From JAQUPP01 sp041649955 (lineage in GTDB: Bacteria > Patescibacteriota > Patescibacteriia > UBA2591 > JAQUPP01), in contig JBAZMD010000003.1 of assembly GCA_041649955.1 (NCBI GenBank), positions 1-64,000 of the forward strand: DNA of 64,000 nt, given 5' to 3'. This document shows, piece by piece, positions 26,718 to 33,067 of this stretch. The position numbers were made by a program, and so were the translations under genes. Below the pieces are notes generated by a model. That model had not been told where the DNA came from and did not search any database. It worked only from the letters and a program-made list of their open reading frames with translations. Each line of letters starts with the position of its first letter. Position 1 is the first letter of the stretch.

Positions 26718-27725
26718 ATGTTTTCTAAAAAAATCGGTATAGATTTAGGGACGGCCAATATCTTGGTTTATGTGCAAGGAAGAGGTATTGTTACTGATGA
26801 ACCGTCAGTGGTGGCGATTTCTACTGTTGATAACAGTGTTTTAGCTGTTGGCGACGAAGCCAAGGCAATGATCGGCCGTACTCCTGATTCAATTGTGGCG
26901 AAAAAACCCTTGAAAGACGGCGTGATTGCGGATTACAAAACAACCGAAGCCATGTTAAGATATTTTATCGGCAAAGCAATCGGACGTTTTCGTCTTTTCA
27001 GGCCGGAAGTTATGGTGGCAGTGCCGGGTGGCATTACTTCAACTGAACGAAGAGCGGTAATTGACGCGACTATGGCCGCCGGCGCTCGAGCGGCTTATAT
27101 TATTAAAGAACCAATTGCTTCGGCTATTGGCGCGAATATTCCCATTGGTTCGGCTTCAGGGCATATGATTGTTGACATGGGTGGAGGAACAACTGAATCA
27201 GCTGTCATATCTTTAGGCGGAATTGTTGCTTCAACTTCCATCAGAGTGGCAGGAAATAAATTGGACGCGGCAATTATGGTCTTTATTAGAAAAAAATATA
27301 ATTTAGCAATTGGCGAAAGAACAGCTGAAGATATTAAAATTAGAGTTGGTTCCGCTTTGCCATTAGAAAAAAAATTAAAAATGGATATTAAAGGCAGAGA
27401 TATGATTACCGGTTTGCCGAAAATTATTACCATTGATTCTGATGATATAACCGAAGCTATTCAAGATGAACTTAATGCTATTGTTTCAGCAATAAAATCC
27501 GTGCTTTATGAAACTCCACCCGAATTGGCGGCTGATATTATGGAAAAGGGCATGGTTCTATCCGGAGGCACGGCTTTGATCAGAAATATAGATAAACTTT
27601 TTACCCAGGTTACCGGCGTGCCGGCTTATGTAGCCGAAGAACCACTGCTTTGCGTGGCTCGAGGAACAGGCATAGCCTTGGAGAATTTGGATTCTTATAA
27701 AAAGAGTCTTATGGCAATGAAATAA
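26718..27725 (+). CDS. mreB: Rod-shape determining actin homologue MreB
   Basis: Membrane-associated actin-like filament that guides wall synthesis. 335 residues with the ATPase phosphate 1 motif GIDLGTANILVY (about 7), DMGGGTTE phosphate 2 motif (about 154) and VLSGGTALIRNID adenosine motif (about 275). VMVAVPGGITSTERRAV is also canonical. No mreC or mreD follows; downstream there is an inverted-repeat element and a glycosyltransferase gene. Together with murA and uppP it points to a rod-shaped walled cell. Confidence 0.97.
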   Translation: MFSKKIGIDLGTANILVYVQGRGIVTDEPSVVAISTVDNSVLAVGDEAKAMIGRTPDSIVAKKPLKDGVIADYKTTEAMLRYFIGKAIGRFRLFRPEVMVAVPGGITSTERRAVIDATMAAGARAAYIIKEPIASAIGANIPIGSASGHMIVDMGGGTTESAVISLGGIVASTSIRVAGNKLDAAIMVFIRKKYNLAIGERTAEDIKIRVGSALPLEKKLKMDIKGRDMITGLPKIITIDSDDITEAIQDELNAIVSAIKSVLYETPPELAADIMEKGMVLSGGTALIRNIDKLFTQVTGVPAYVAEEPLLCVARGTGIALENLDSYKKSLMAMK

Positions 27726-27785
27726 AGGGCTTTCTTCAAATTTTAGAGTCCGGTAGGACGAATAAAATTTGATTAGAAAACCTTT

Positions 27786-27921
27786 ACCCCCTCCTTTTGA
27801 GTGCTTTTAAATTCATATATAAAGACTTAATAAAGAAAGAGAGACAATTCTAAAATATAAAAGTTAGTTATCTTAAACAACGGATTTAAAGGAGTACTGA
27901 AAGCATCTAAAAGGAGGGGGT
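27786..27921. mobile_element. Element G: 136-bp gene-less copy of the GIY-YIG element
   Basis: Ends are ACCCCCTCCTTTTGAGTGCT at the left and the complementary GCATCTAAAAGGAGGGGGT at the right (18 of 21 paired). Both ends match the GIY-YIG element at 30641-30916: about 41 bases at the right end (27893-27927 and around) and about 33 at the left are nearly or fully identical. Only about 90 unrelated AT-rich bases lie between, with no ORF. This is what an internally deleted, non-autonomous derivative looks like. It lies between mreB and the glycosyltransferase. Confidence 0.75.
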
Positions 27922-27948
27922 ACTCAAAATTATAGTAAAATTTCCTTC

Positions 27949-27964
27949 TCCGCCAGCCGGCGGA
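27949..27964. repeat. TCCGCC(N4)GGCGGA palindrome, copy 2
   Basis: Centre AGCC. It stands about 27 bases after element G and 24 bases before the next start codon, the same arrangement as copy 1 after element F, so F and G share a longer downstream block. Confidence 0.7.
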
Positions 27965-27987
27965 TCTAAAATTTTAATAATTTTGGT

Positions 27988-29097
27988 ATGGTTATCGGTA
28001 TTGATGCTTCGCGGGCAAATCGTCCGCAAAAAACAGGCGTTGAGTGGTATTCTTACCATTTGATTCAAGAATTTAAAAAAATCCCTCTGCCTCAGGGGGA
28101 TAAATTTATTTTATACGCGCCGGAAAAACTAAAAGGCGACTTGGGAATTATGCCGGCCGGCTGGAAAGCTCAAATTTTATCTTGGCCTTTGAAATATTTT
28201 TGGACTCAAAAGAGATTGTCTTGGGAAATGTTGATTAATCCGCCGGATATTTTATTTGTTCCGGCTCATTGTTTGCCTGTTTTCTGCCGAGCCAAAAAAA
28301 TAATGACCATTCACGATTTGGGATTCAAGCGTTTTCCGAAAGCTTATACTTTTGGGCAGAGAATTTATTACTCAATGGTTCATTCTTTCGCCGCCAAATA
28401 TGCCGACAAAATTATCACCCCGTCGGAATTTACAAAAGCAGAAATAATAAATTTATATAAAACAGATCCGAATAAAATAGTCGTTATTCCCTTGGGATAT
28501 AATAAATATTATAATTTAGTTGAAGATAAAAATAAAATAGAAGAAATTTTAACCAAATATCAGATTAAAAAGCCTTATCTTTTTTTTGTCGGCCGGTTGG
28601 AGAAAAAGAAAAATATCAAAGGATTGGTTGATGCCTATCAGCAGCTTTTAAAACAAAATTATTCTTTGCAATTGGTTCTCGCCGGAAGTCCGGGATTCGG
28701 TTATCAAGAGGTAAAATCCCAAATTAAATCTTTGAGAGAAAAAATTCGTCAGATTAATTATGTTGAACCGAAAGATTTGGTTTATTTGTATGCTAGCGCA
28801 GAAGCATTCATTTTCCCTTCTTTTTATGAAGGTTTTGGTATTCCTTTACTTGAAGCAATGGCTTGTGGCTGTCCGATTGTTGCCTCAAATCAGGGTTCTT
28901 TGCCAGAAGTTGCTCAAGATGCGGCCTTGTATTTTGACCCCAGAAATTCCTTGCAAATGGTTGAAGCGATAAAAAGAATAATTAATGAGCAAGATTTAAG
29001 AAAAGAATTAATAGAAAAAGGATTGGCCAGAGTGAAAGAATTTTCTTGGCAAAAATGCGCTGAAAAAACTTTTAAAACATTTAAAAATATAATTTAA
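27988..29097 (+). CDS. Glycosyltransferase family 4
   Basis: 369-residue GT-B enzyme, cytoplasmic or membrane-associated, that adds a sugar to a lipid-linked or other acceptor. The N-terminus MVIGIDASRANRPQKTGVEWYSYHL is typical of the Parcubacterial members. The C-terminal donor site holds FFVGRLEKKKNIKGLV (about 195) and the E-x7-E motif EGFGIPLLEAM (about 283). Donor and acceptor unknown. A paralogue is at 33068. thyX begins 5 bases after the stop. Confidence 0.92.
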   Translation: MVIGIDASRANRPQKTGVEWYSYHLIQEFKKIPLPQGDKFILYAPEKLKGDLGIMPAGWKAQILSWPLKYFWTQKRLSWEMLINPPDILFVPAHCLPVFCRAKKIMTIHDLGFKRFPKAYTFGQRIYYSMVHSFAAKYADKIITPSEFTKAEIINLYKTDPNKIVVIPLGYNKYYNLVEDKNKIEEILTKYQIKKPYLFFVGRLEKKKNIKGLVDAYQQLLKQNYSLQLVLAGSPGFGYQEVKSQIKSLREKIRQINYVEPKDLVYLYASAEAFIFPSFYEGFGIPLLEAMACGCPIVASNQGSLPEVAQDAALYFDPRNSLQMVEAIKRIINEQDLRKELIEKGLARVKEFSWQKCAEKTFKTFKNII

Positions 29098-29102
29098 AAA
29101 AT

Positions 29103-29825
29103 ATGAAAATACTTAAAGATGCCGGAAGTTTTGTAATTTTAACGCCTGAAGAAAATTTGAAATCGCAATTATTAACCATTGAAAGAGCAGGGAGAACTTG
29201 TTATCAATCAGTTGCTCAAGAAATTACTCAAGAAACAGCGGAAAAATTCGTTAAAATGATTTTAAAACTCGGGCATGAAAGCGTGATGGAGCACAGTTTG
29301 ATGATTGTTCAATTTAATGATTGTTCCCGCGGTTTGACTCACGAATTGGTTCGCCATCGCATAATGGGTATTTCTCAAGAATCAACTCGTTATGTGGATT
29401 ATGCCAAACCGGGAGCGGAAGTGGATTTGGAAAAATTTGAATTAAAATGCGTTGTCCCGGCTCATAAAGATGAAAATGAAAAAGTGAAATTAGCTGACGG
29501 ACGGGAAATGTCCATGGCCGAAATGCTTCAAGAAACGGAAAATTTTTATCGAGGCTTGAGAAAAGCGGGTTGGCTGCCGCAAGATGCCAGACAAATTTTG
29601 CCTACGGCGATTAAATCGCAAATTGTTGTTTCGGCGAATTTTCGCGAGTGGCGGCATATTTTTAAAATGCGAACTGCCAGGCCGGCTCATTGGGAAATCA
29701 GAGAGGTATTAGGGAAATTATTGGAAAAATTAAAAACGATTATTCCGGTTGTTTTTGAAGATTTTGTGGAAGCGGGTAAAGACGAAAATGGATTAAAATA
29801 TTTTGAAAAAATCTCTCGCTCATAA
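29103..29825 (+). CDS. thyX: Flavin-dependent thymidylate synthase
   Basis: Makes dTMP from dUMP with FAD and methylenetetrahydrofolate. The ThyX signature RHRxxSxxxxSxRY appears as RHRIMGISQESTRY (about residue 81), with two tolerated changes. The preceding HESVMEHSLMIVQ and the C-terminal FREWRHIFKMRTA block with the activator-site arginines are present. 240 residues is a usual length. A bidirectional terminator follows. Confidence 0.95.
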   Translation: MKILKDAGSFVILTPEENLKSQLLTIERAGRTCYQSVAQEITQETAEKFVKMILKLGHESVMEHSLMIVQFNDCSRGLTHELVRHRIMGISQESTRYVDYAKPGAEVDLEKFELKCVVPAHKDENEKVKLADGREMSMAEMLQETENFYRGLRKAGWLPQDARQILPTAIKSQIVVSANFREWRHIFKMRTARPAHWEIREVLGKLLEKLKTIIPVVFEDFVEAGKDENGLKYFEKISRS

Positions 29826-29832
29826 TAATAAA

Positions 29833-29876
29833 ACAAAAAATGACGATTATAAAGTTGTAATCGTCATTTTTTGTTT
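29833..29876. terminator. Bidirectional terminator between thyX and tRNA-Asp
   Basis: AACAAAAAATGACGATTA/TAATCGTCATTTTTTGTT hairpin with A- and T-rich flanks, serving converging transcripts. Confidence 0.85.
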
Positions 29877-29887
29877 GGAATAAAATA

Positions 29888-29961
29888 CGGTCCGGACGGG
29901 GCTCGAACCCGCAACCTCATCCGTGACAGGGATGCGATCTAACCAGTTGATCTACCGGACC
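29888..29961 (-). tRNA. tRNA-Asp(GTC)
   Basis: Acceptor GGTCCGG/CCGGACC, D stem GATC/GATC, anticodon stem CATCC/GGATG with loop CTGTCAC (anticodon GTC), T stem GCGGG/CCCGT, discriminator G. CCA is not encoded. Confidence 0.95.
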
Positions 29962-29970
29962 ATTGAAATT

Positions 29971-29998
29971 ATTATATCAATTTTTTATTTCTTGGCAA
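29971..29998 (-). promoter_or_regulatory. Promoter for tRNA-Asp
   Basis: On minus: TTGCCA (29993-29998), 16 bases, TATAAT (29971-29976), about 10 bases before the tRNA. The -35 box starts next to the GGGGG end of element B. Confidence 0.8.
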
Positions 29999-29999
29999 G

Positions 30000-30112
30000 C
30001 CCCCACACCAAACTTGTCGTTAATCTTACGAACAAGAAGGTATAAAGGCAAAGCCGCTTCGCTTTTATAATTTTGTATAATAGAACTTCTGCGTTGAGTT
30101 GTGGTGTGGGGG
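30000..30112. repeat. Inverted-repeat element B upstream of tRNA-Asp
   Basis: 113-bp unit between CCCCCACACCA (30000-30010) and TGGTGTGGGGG (30102-30112), an 11-bp perfect inverted repeat. The ends match elements A, C and E, but the interior (GGCAAAGCCGCTTCGCTTTTATAATTTTGTA) matches element F, whose ends are different. Confidence 0.75.
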
Positions 30113-30121
30113 CAAGCCCCC

Positions 30122-30166
30122 AAAAACAAATACTGCTCTTATAAAAAGGAAGCAGTATTTGTTTTT
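30122..30166 (-). terminator. Terminator after rplT
   Basis: AAAAACAAATACTGC pairs with GCAGTATTTGTTTTT around a 15-base loop, 8 bases after the rplT stop on the minus strand. Confidence 0.8.
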
Positions 30167-30173
30167 AAAGGTA

Positions 30174-30521
30174 TTATTTTTTTATGGATTTAACCAATTC
30201 GGTGAAAACTTTCGGATAATTGCAAGCCAAGTTAGCCAAAGTTTTTCTGTCCAATTCTATTTTATTCTTTTTCAAATCGTCAATAAATTTGGAATAAACA
30301 GTTCCGTTCTCTCGGCAACCGGCATTGATTTTAATCAACCATAAAGATCGGGCTGTTCTTTTCTTAACTTTTCTGCCTTGATAAGCGAAATTACCGGCTC
30401 TCCAAAGAGCGATTTTAGCTAATTTAAATTTATTTTTTCGGCCCCATTTAAAACCCTTTGCTTCTTTAAGTACATTTTTTCTTCTTTTAAGATGGGCCAG
30501 ACCGCGTTTTACTCTAGGCAT
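30174..30521 (-). CDS. rplT: Large-subunit ribosomal protein L20
   Basis: Early-assembly 50S protein of 115 residues. The long basic N-terminal helix begins MPRVKRGLAHLKRRKNVLKEAKGF, and the C-terminal globular part has ARSLWLIKINAGCRENGTVYSKFIDDLKK, all canonical. L20 is the usual autoregulator of the infC-rpmI-rplT operon. Here rplT is separated from rpmI by about 440 bases that carry a small hairpin element and a complete GIY-YIG element. Confidence 0.97.
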   Translation of the reverse strand: MPRVKRGLAHLKRRKNVLKEAKGFKWGRKNKFKLAKIALWRAGNFAYQGRKVKKRTARSLWLIKINAGCRENGTVYSKFIDDLKKNKIELDRKTLANLACNYPKVFTELVKSIKK

Positions 30522-30534
30522 ATACCAAATTTTT

Positions 30535-30626
30535 TAACCCAGCATTTTAAATATTTAGCCGGGGGATTTATTAAATTTATTATTATTTCCTTTAATATAT
30601 TATTAATCGTATAAAGAGCTGGGTTA
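30535..30626. repeat. Inverted repeat K directly upstream of rplT
   Basis: TAACCCAGC (30535-30543) and GCTGGGTTA (30618-30626) form a 9-bp perfect inverted repeat around 74 AT-rich bases, beginning 13 bases upstream of the rplT start. It is either another member of the short inverted-repeat class or an L20 operator-like leader structure. Confidence 0.5.
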
Positions 30627-30640
30627 TTTAAAATTTGAGT

Positions 30641-30916
30641 ACCCCCTCCTTTTAGATGCTTTCAGTACTCCTTTTAATTCGTTTTTTAAGATAACCCCAA
30701 GCACTTTTATATTTTTTAAGCTGTTTTTCTCGTTCCATTGCGTCTTTTTTATCTTGGTAGGCTTCATAATATATTAAGCCTAAAATTTGTTTCTCGCGTT
30801 GGTGGGTTTTAATTCTTTTCTTCAAGTCCGTAGAGAAACCAACATATATCGTTTCATTCGGTAATTTGACTAGATAGACATAATACATAAGTTCAAAAGC
30901 ACTCAAAAGGAGGGGA
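30641..30916 (-). mobile_element. Element H: inverted-repeat unit carrying a GIY-YIG nuclease gene
   Basis: 276 bp with ends ACCCCCTCCTTTTAGATGCT (left, 30641) and GCACTCAAAAGGAGGGGAT (right, to 30916). It contains one complete minus-strand gene that fills it: start 30888, stop at 30652-30654 inside the left terminal repeat. It sits between rpmI and rplT, genes that are normally adjacent, so it looks like an insertion. Element G (27786-27921) shares both ends. No transposase other than the GIY-YIG protein is present. Confidence 0.7.
30652..30888 (-). CDS. GIY-YIG nuclease inside element H
   Basis: 78 residues from MYYVYLV (30888); an in-frame ATG further upstream lies outside the element and would add unrelated residues. 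The GIY-YIG strand pair reads YYVYLV..TIYVGFSTDLKKR with the catalytic Tyr and Arg, and EAYQDKKDAMEREKQLKKYK supplies the Glu (UvrC/YhbQ-like fold). The loop between IKTHQ and IYYEAY is shorter than in the two other copies here (46455, 52379). The final residues STESI and the stop are encoded by the terminal repeat, so gene and element end together. Probably a DNA nuclease; target unknown. Confidence 0.85.
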   Translation of the reverse strand: MYYVYLVKLPNETIYVGFSTDLKKRIKTHQREKQILGLIYYEAYQDKKDAMEREKQLKKYKSAWGYLKKRIKRSTESI

Positions 30917-30924
30917 TAAAGGTT

Positions 30925-30958
30925 TTGTTGCTCCGACTTAACGTCCGGAGACAAAACT
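30925..30958 (-). terminator. Hairpin after rpmI
   Basis: GTTTTGTCTCCGGAC pairs with GTCGGAGCAACAAAAC just past the rpmI stop on minus. It could terminate or attenuate transcription before the GIY-YIG element and rplT. Confidence 0.55.
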
Positions 30959-30960
30959 CT

Positions 30961-31140
30961 TTAAATATAACTTTTAACAGTTTTGGCGTAAGTTTTATAA
31001 ACAGATTTATCAGATCTTTTATTTTTAGTTTTACTGCCTTTTTCTCGAGCATTAAAATGATCCTGCCCGCAAGTTTTATGCACGACCTTGCCAGTTTTCG
31101 TTAATCTGAATCTTTTGACAATTGCTTTATTTGTTTTCAT
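30961..31140 (-). CDS. rpmI: Large-subunit ribosomal protein L35
   Basis: 59-residue basic 50S protein: MKTNKAIVKRFRLTKTGKVV, then GQDHFNAREKGSKTKNKR and a short tail. The HFNAR..K(T)K block is the family signature, slightly altered from the usual H.L..KS.K. The ATG overlaps the infC stop as ATGA, so translation is coupled. Size and position between infC and rplT confirm the assignment. Confidence 0.93.
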   Translation of the reverse strand: MKTNKAIVKRFRLTKTGKVVHKTCGQDHFNAREKGSKTKNKRSDKSVYKTYAKTVKSYI

Positions 31141-31646
31141 ATATTTTTTTTAACAACTAAGGCGCTAATTCTGCCGCCCTGTCTTTTAAGCGGTTGTTCT
31201 ATTATAATATTTTCTCCTAAAAGTTCAATAAATTGTTTGATTAATTTTTCGGCCAAATCAGCGTGTAATTTTTCTCGGCCGCGCAGAAATAATTCCACTT
31301 GAACCTTATGGCCTTCGGCTATGAATTCTTTGGCTTTTTCCACTTTAAGCTCCAAATCATGCTGGCCGATGCGAGAACTTAATCTGATGCCTTTAACGCC
31401 GCCTGATTTTTGCAGTTTTCTTTCTTTCTTTTGTTTTTTAAGCAAATTGTATTTAAACTGGCTGAAATCTACAATCTTGGCAATCGGAGGATCGGCAGTT
31501 GGATCAAGTTCCATTAAATCCAACCCTTTTTCACGGGCTGATTCAAGGGCTTTTGAAGTTTCTAAAGTGCCGACATTTACGCCGTTCTCATCAATTAGGC
31601 GAACTTTGAGGGCAGTTATTTGTTTGTTTGTACGATAAAATTTCAC
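31137..31646 (-). CDS. infC: Translation initiation factor IF-3
   Basis: Keeps 30S subunits free and checks the initiator tRNA. 169 residues: the N domain contains ALKVRLIDENGVNVGTLETSKAL and LDLMELDPTADPPIAKIVDFSQFKY, then a Lys-rich linker and the C domain (KGIRLSSRIGQHDLELKVEKAKEFIAEGHKVQVELFLRGRE). The start codon is GTG; infC in E. coli also uses a non-ATG start that allows autoregulation, so a similar control is possible. Its stop overlaps the rpmI start. The leader contains a long hairpin (31671-31789). Confidence 0.97.
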   Translation of the reverse strand: MKFYRTNKQITALKVRLIDENGVNVGTLETSKALESAREKGLDLMELDPTADPPIAKIVDFSQFKYNLLKKQKKERKLQKSGGVKGIRLSSRIGQHDLELKVEKAKEFIAEGHKVQVELFLRGREKLHADLAEKLIKQFIELLGENIIIEQPLKRQGGRISALVVKKNI

Positions 31647-31670
31647 GATTTAAAAATTATTTATTTAATG

Positions 31671-31789
31671 GTGTCCCAGTACCAAAATCCGAACAAAAGT
31701 TGTGATAAGATAGAATTGGAAACACGGTGCTCGCCTGCGGCTAATTTCATCTTATCATATAGTTTGCCGAGAGATTTGCTACGGGACAC
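31671..31789 (-). repeat. Long inverted repeat L in the infC leader
   Basis: Outer arms GTGTCCC(A)GTACCAAA at 31671 and TTTGCTACGGGACAC to 31789 pair with small bulges. An inner stem pairs TGATAAGAT (31703-31711) with ATCTTATCA (31749-31757). The loop has TAGCCGCAGGCGAGCACCG, related to the interior of element J. It ends 24 bases before the GTG of infC and may be an operon leader or a repeat element. Confidence 0.55.
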
Positions 31790-31790
31790 T

Positions 31791-31826
31791 CAATTTTCTA
31801 GTCCCGCTTTAGCGGGAAGAAAATTG
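31791..31826 (-). terminator. Terminator of tmRNA
   Basis: CAATTTTCTTCCCGC pairs with GCGGGACTAGAAAATTG around TAAA. It starts within the last bases of tmRNA on the minus strand. Confidence 0.75.
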
Positions 31827-32202
31827 GTGGAGATGGCGGGTACTTCCCCCGCGTCCGGGAAAATTATAGATAAAAACGTTTACCTTCATTTTTCAGTTAT
31901 TTTCTTGATTAAAAAGTGATAACTGAACAAAACCTTTTTAATCAGAGCTTGATTTTGGTTTTCGGAAAATCCAGACAAGCAACTGGATTAACTTATCCGA
32001 TAATATAATACGTCATGATTCGAGCATCGGCACTGTAAATCCTAACGGCTACAGCGTTAAGCTATAGCAAAGTTTAAATTTGTGTTGGCATTTATATCTG
32101 CCGTAGAAAATTAACGTATTTCTGATTTATTTCCTATTAAAAAATAGGAATGTACGGAAGGTAATTTTTATCCAAATCAACCGTCAATTTTTGAGCATCC
32201 CC
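31825..32202 (-). ncRNA. ssrA: Transfer-messenger RNA (tmRNA)
   Basis: Rescues stalled ribosomes together with SmpB, encoded just upstream. Ends pair as a tRNA-Ala-like acceptor: 5' GGGGATG with 3' CATCTCC followed by ACCA, with G3:U70. The 3' arm has GACGCGGGGGAAGTACCCGCC. The tag frame is at 32057-32089: GCC AAC ACA AAT TTA AAC TTT GCT ATA GCT TAA, encoding ANTNLNFAIA. About 378 nt, one piece, not permuted. CCA is encoded. Transcribed from a strong promoter at 32249-32276. Confidence 0.93.
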
Positions 32203-32248
32203 ATAAAATTATTTGCAATGGAGATCTTTTTAAAGATCAATATTAGAT

Positions 32249-32276
32249 ATTATATACCTTTTAAATTAAATGTCAA
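32249..32276 (-). promoter_or_regulatory. Promoter for tmRNA
   Basis: On minus: TTGACA (32271-32276), 16 bases, TATAAT (32249-32254). Start near 32242, leaving about 40 nt before the mature 5' end, including a GATCTTT/AAAGATC hairpin. The -35 directly follows the CGGGG end of element I. Confidence 0.85.
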
Positions 32277-32412
32277 CCCCGTAGAACAACTTTGACCTCT
32301 CTTTTAATTGCGGGTAATAAATAGGCAAAATATAATAAAGTAATCTACTTTTAACTTAAAGATTAGTAAATTTAACCGAGAGTAAGCAATTGTCAAAGTT
32401 AATCTACGGGGT
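32276..32412. repeat. Inverted-repeat element I between smpB and tmRNA
   Basis: Arms 32276-32296 (ACCCCGTAGAACAACTTTGA..) and 32392-32412 match at 19 of 21 positions in inverted orientation; 137 bp overall. The right arm covers the last codons and stop of smpB. The left end abuts the tmRNA -35 box. One arm looks like an inverted copy of the end of the host gene. Confidence 0.7.
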
Positions 32413-32851
32413 CAAGGTCTTTTTGTTCTCGTCTTTTATAATCCCGTTCTTTAATGGCTTCGCGCTTGTCCCATTGTTTTTTTCCTCGCGCCAAGCCGCA
32501 TTCTATTTTTACGAGGCCGCCTTTGGTATAAACTTTAAGGGGAATAAGCGTCACTCCTTTCACTTTCATTTTTCCGATTAAAGTTCTGATTTCCTTTTTT
32601 TTGATCAATAATTTTCTAGTATGAGTCGGATTATAATTTTGCTGGACATTAAAAGCGGGAGGGTAAGGCGAGATATGGACATTGATTAATTCTAATGCTC
32701 CTTGATTATTAATTGAAACATATCCGCCGGTTAAATTTATTTTTCCGTATTTTGCGGATTTAACTTCCGGCCCAGTCAAAATAATTCCGGCTTCAAAGGT
32801 CTCCAGAATTTCATAATTGAAATAGGCTTTTTTATTGGTGGCGATGATCAT
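32399..32851 (-). CDS. smpB: SsrA-binding protein SmpB
   Basis: Binds the tRNA-like part of tmRNA and brings it to stalled ribosomes. 150 residues with the beta-barrel motifs NKKAYFNYEILETFEAGIILTGPEVKSAK, ISPYP, HTRKLLIKKKEI and KVYTKGGLVKIECGLARGKKQWDKREAIKERDYKRR, the basic tail that enters the decoding site. Adjacent to its partner RNA on the same strand, an arrangement common in bacteria. The last codons are part of inverted-repeat element I. Confidence 0.97.
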   Translation of the reverse strand: MIIATNKKAYFNYEILETFEAGIILTGPEVKSAKYGKINLTGGYVSINNQGALELINVHISPYPPAFNVQQNYNPTHTRKLLIKKKEIRTLIGKMKVKGVTLIPLKVYTKGGLVKIECGLARGKKQWDKREAIKERDYKRREQKDLDPVD

Positions 32852-32940
32852 AAGAGTATTGTAGCATATTGAGTTTAATATGAGAATATGCTATATTAAA
32901 TTTAAGTGATTGTGTTATAATATTATTATATTATATTTTT

Positions 32941-33004
32941 ATGCGCATTGGTATTGATTGCCGTCCCAGTACTAGATTCGCCGGTAGGCAAATCAGTACG
33001 GGAC
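32941..33004 (+). pseudogene. Remnant of a glycosyltransferase gene start with a palindrome
   Basis: ATGCGCATTGGTATTGATTG encodes MRIGID-C-R, the characteristic N-terminus of the family-4 glycosyltransferases here (compare MRIGIDAR at 33068). After eight codons it breaks into a palindrome, GTCCCAGTACTAGATT (32963-32978) against AAATCAGTACGGGAC (32990-33004), and the frame soon stops. A TATAAT-like box precedes it. It looks like a decayed tandem copy of the next gene's 5' end; the palindrome shares GTCCCAGTAC with repeat L. Confidence 0.5.
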
Positions 33005-33067
33005 ATCGCTTTGTTGAAAGATAAGAGAAAGTAAATTTAGATTAATGAGATTTAACCGAAAAAATTT

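Noticed and set aside
30000..30112. Simple intrinsic terminators as the explanation for the inverted-repeat elements
   Set aside because: Loops are 60-110 bases, there is no consistent T-run, and separate compact terminators already exist next to several of them (for example 30122-30166).
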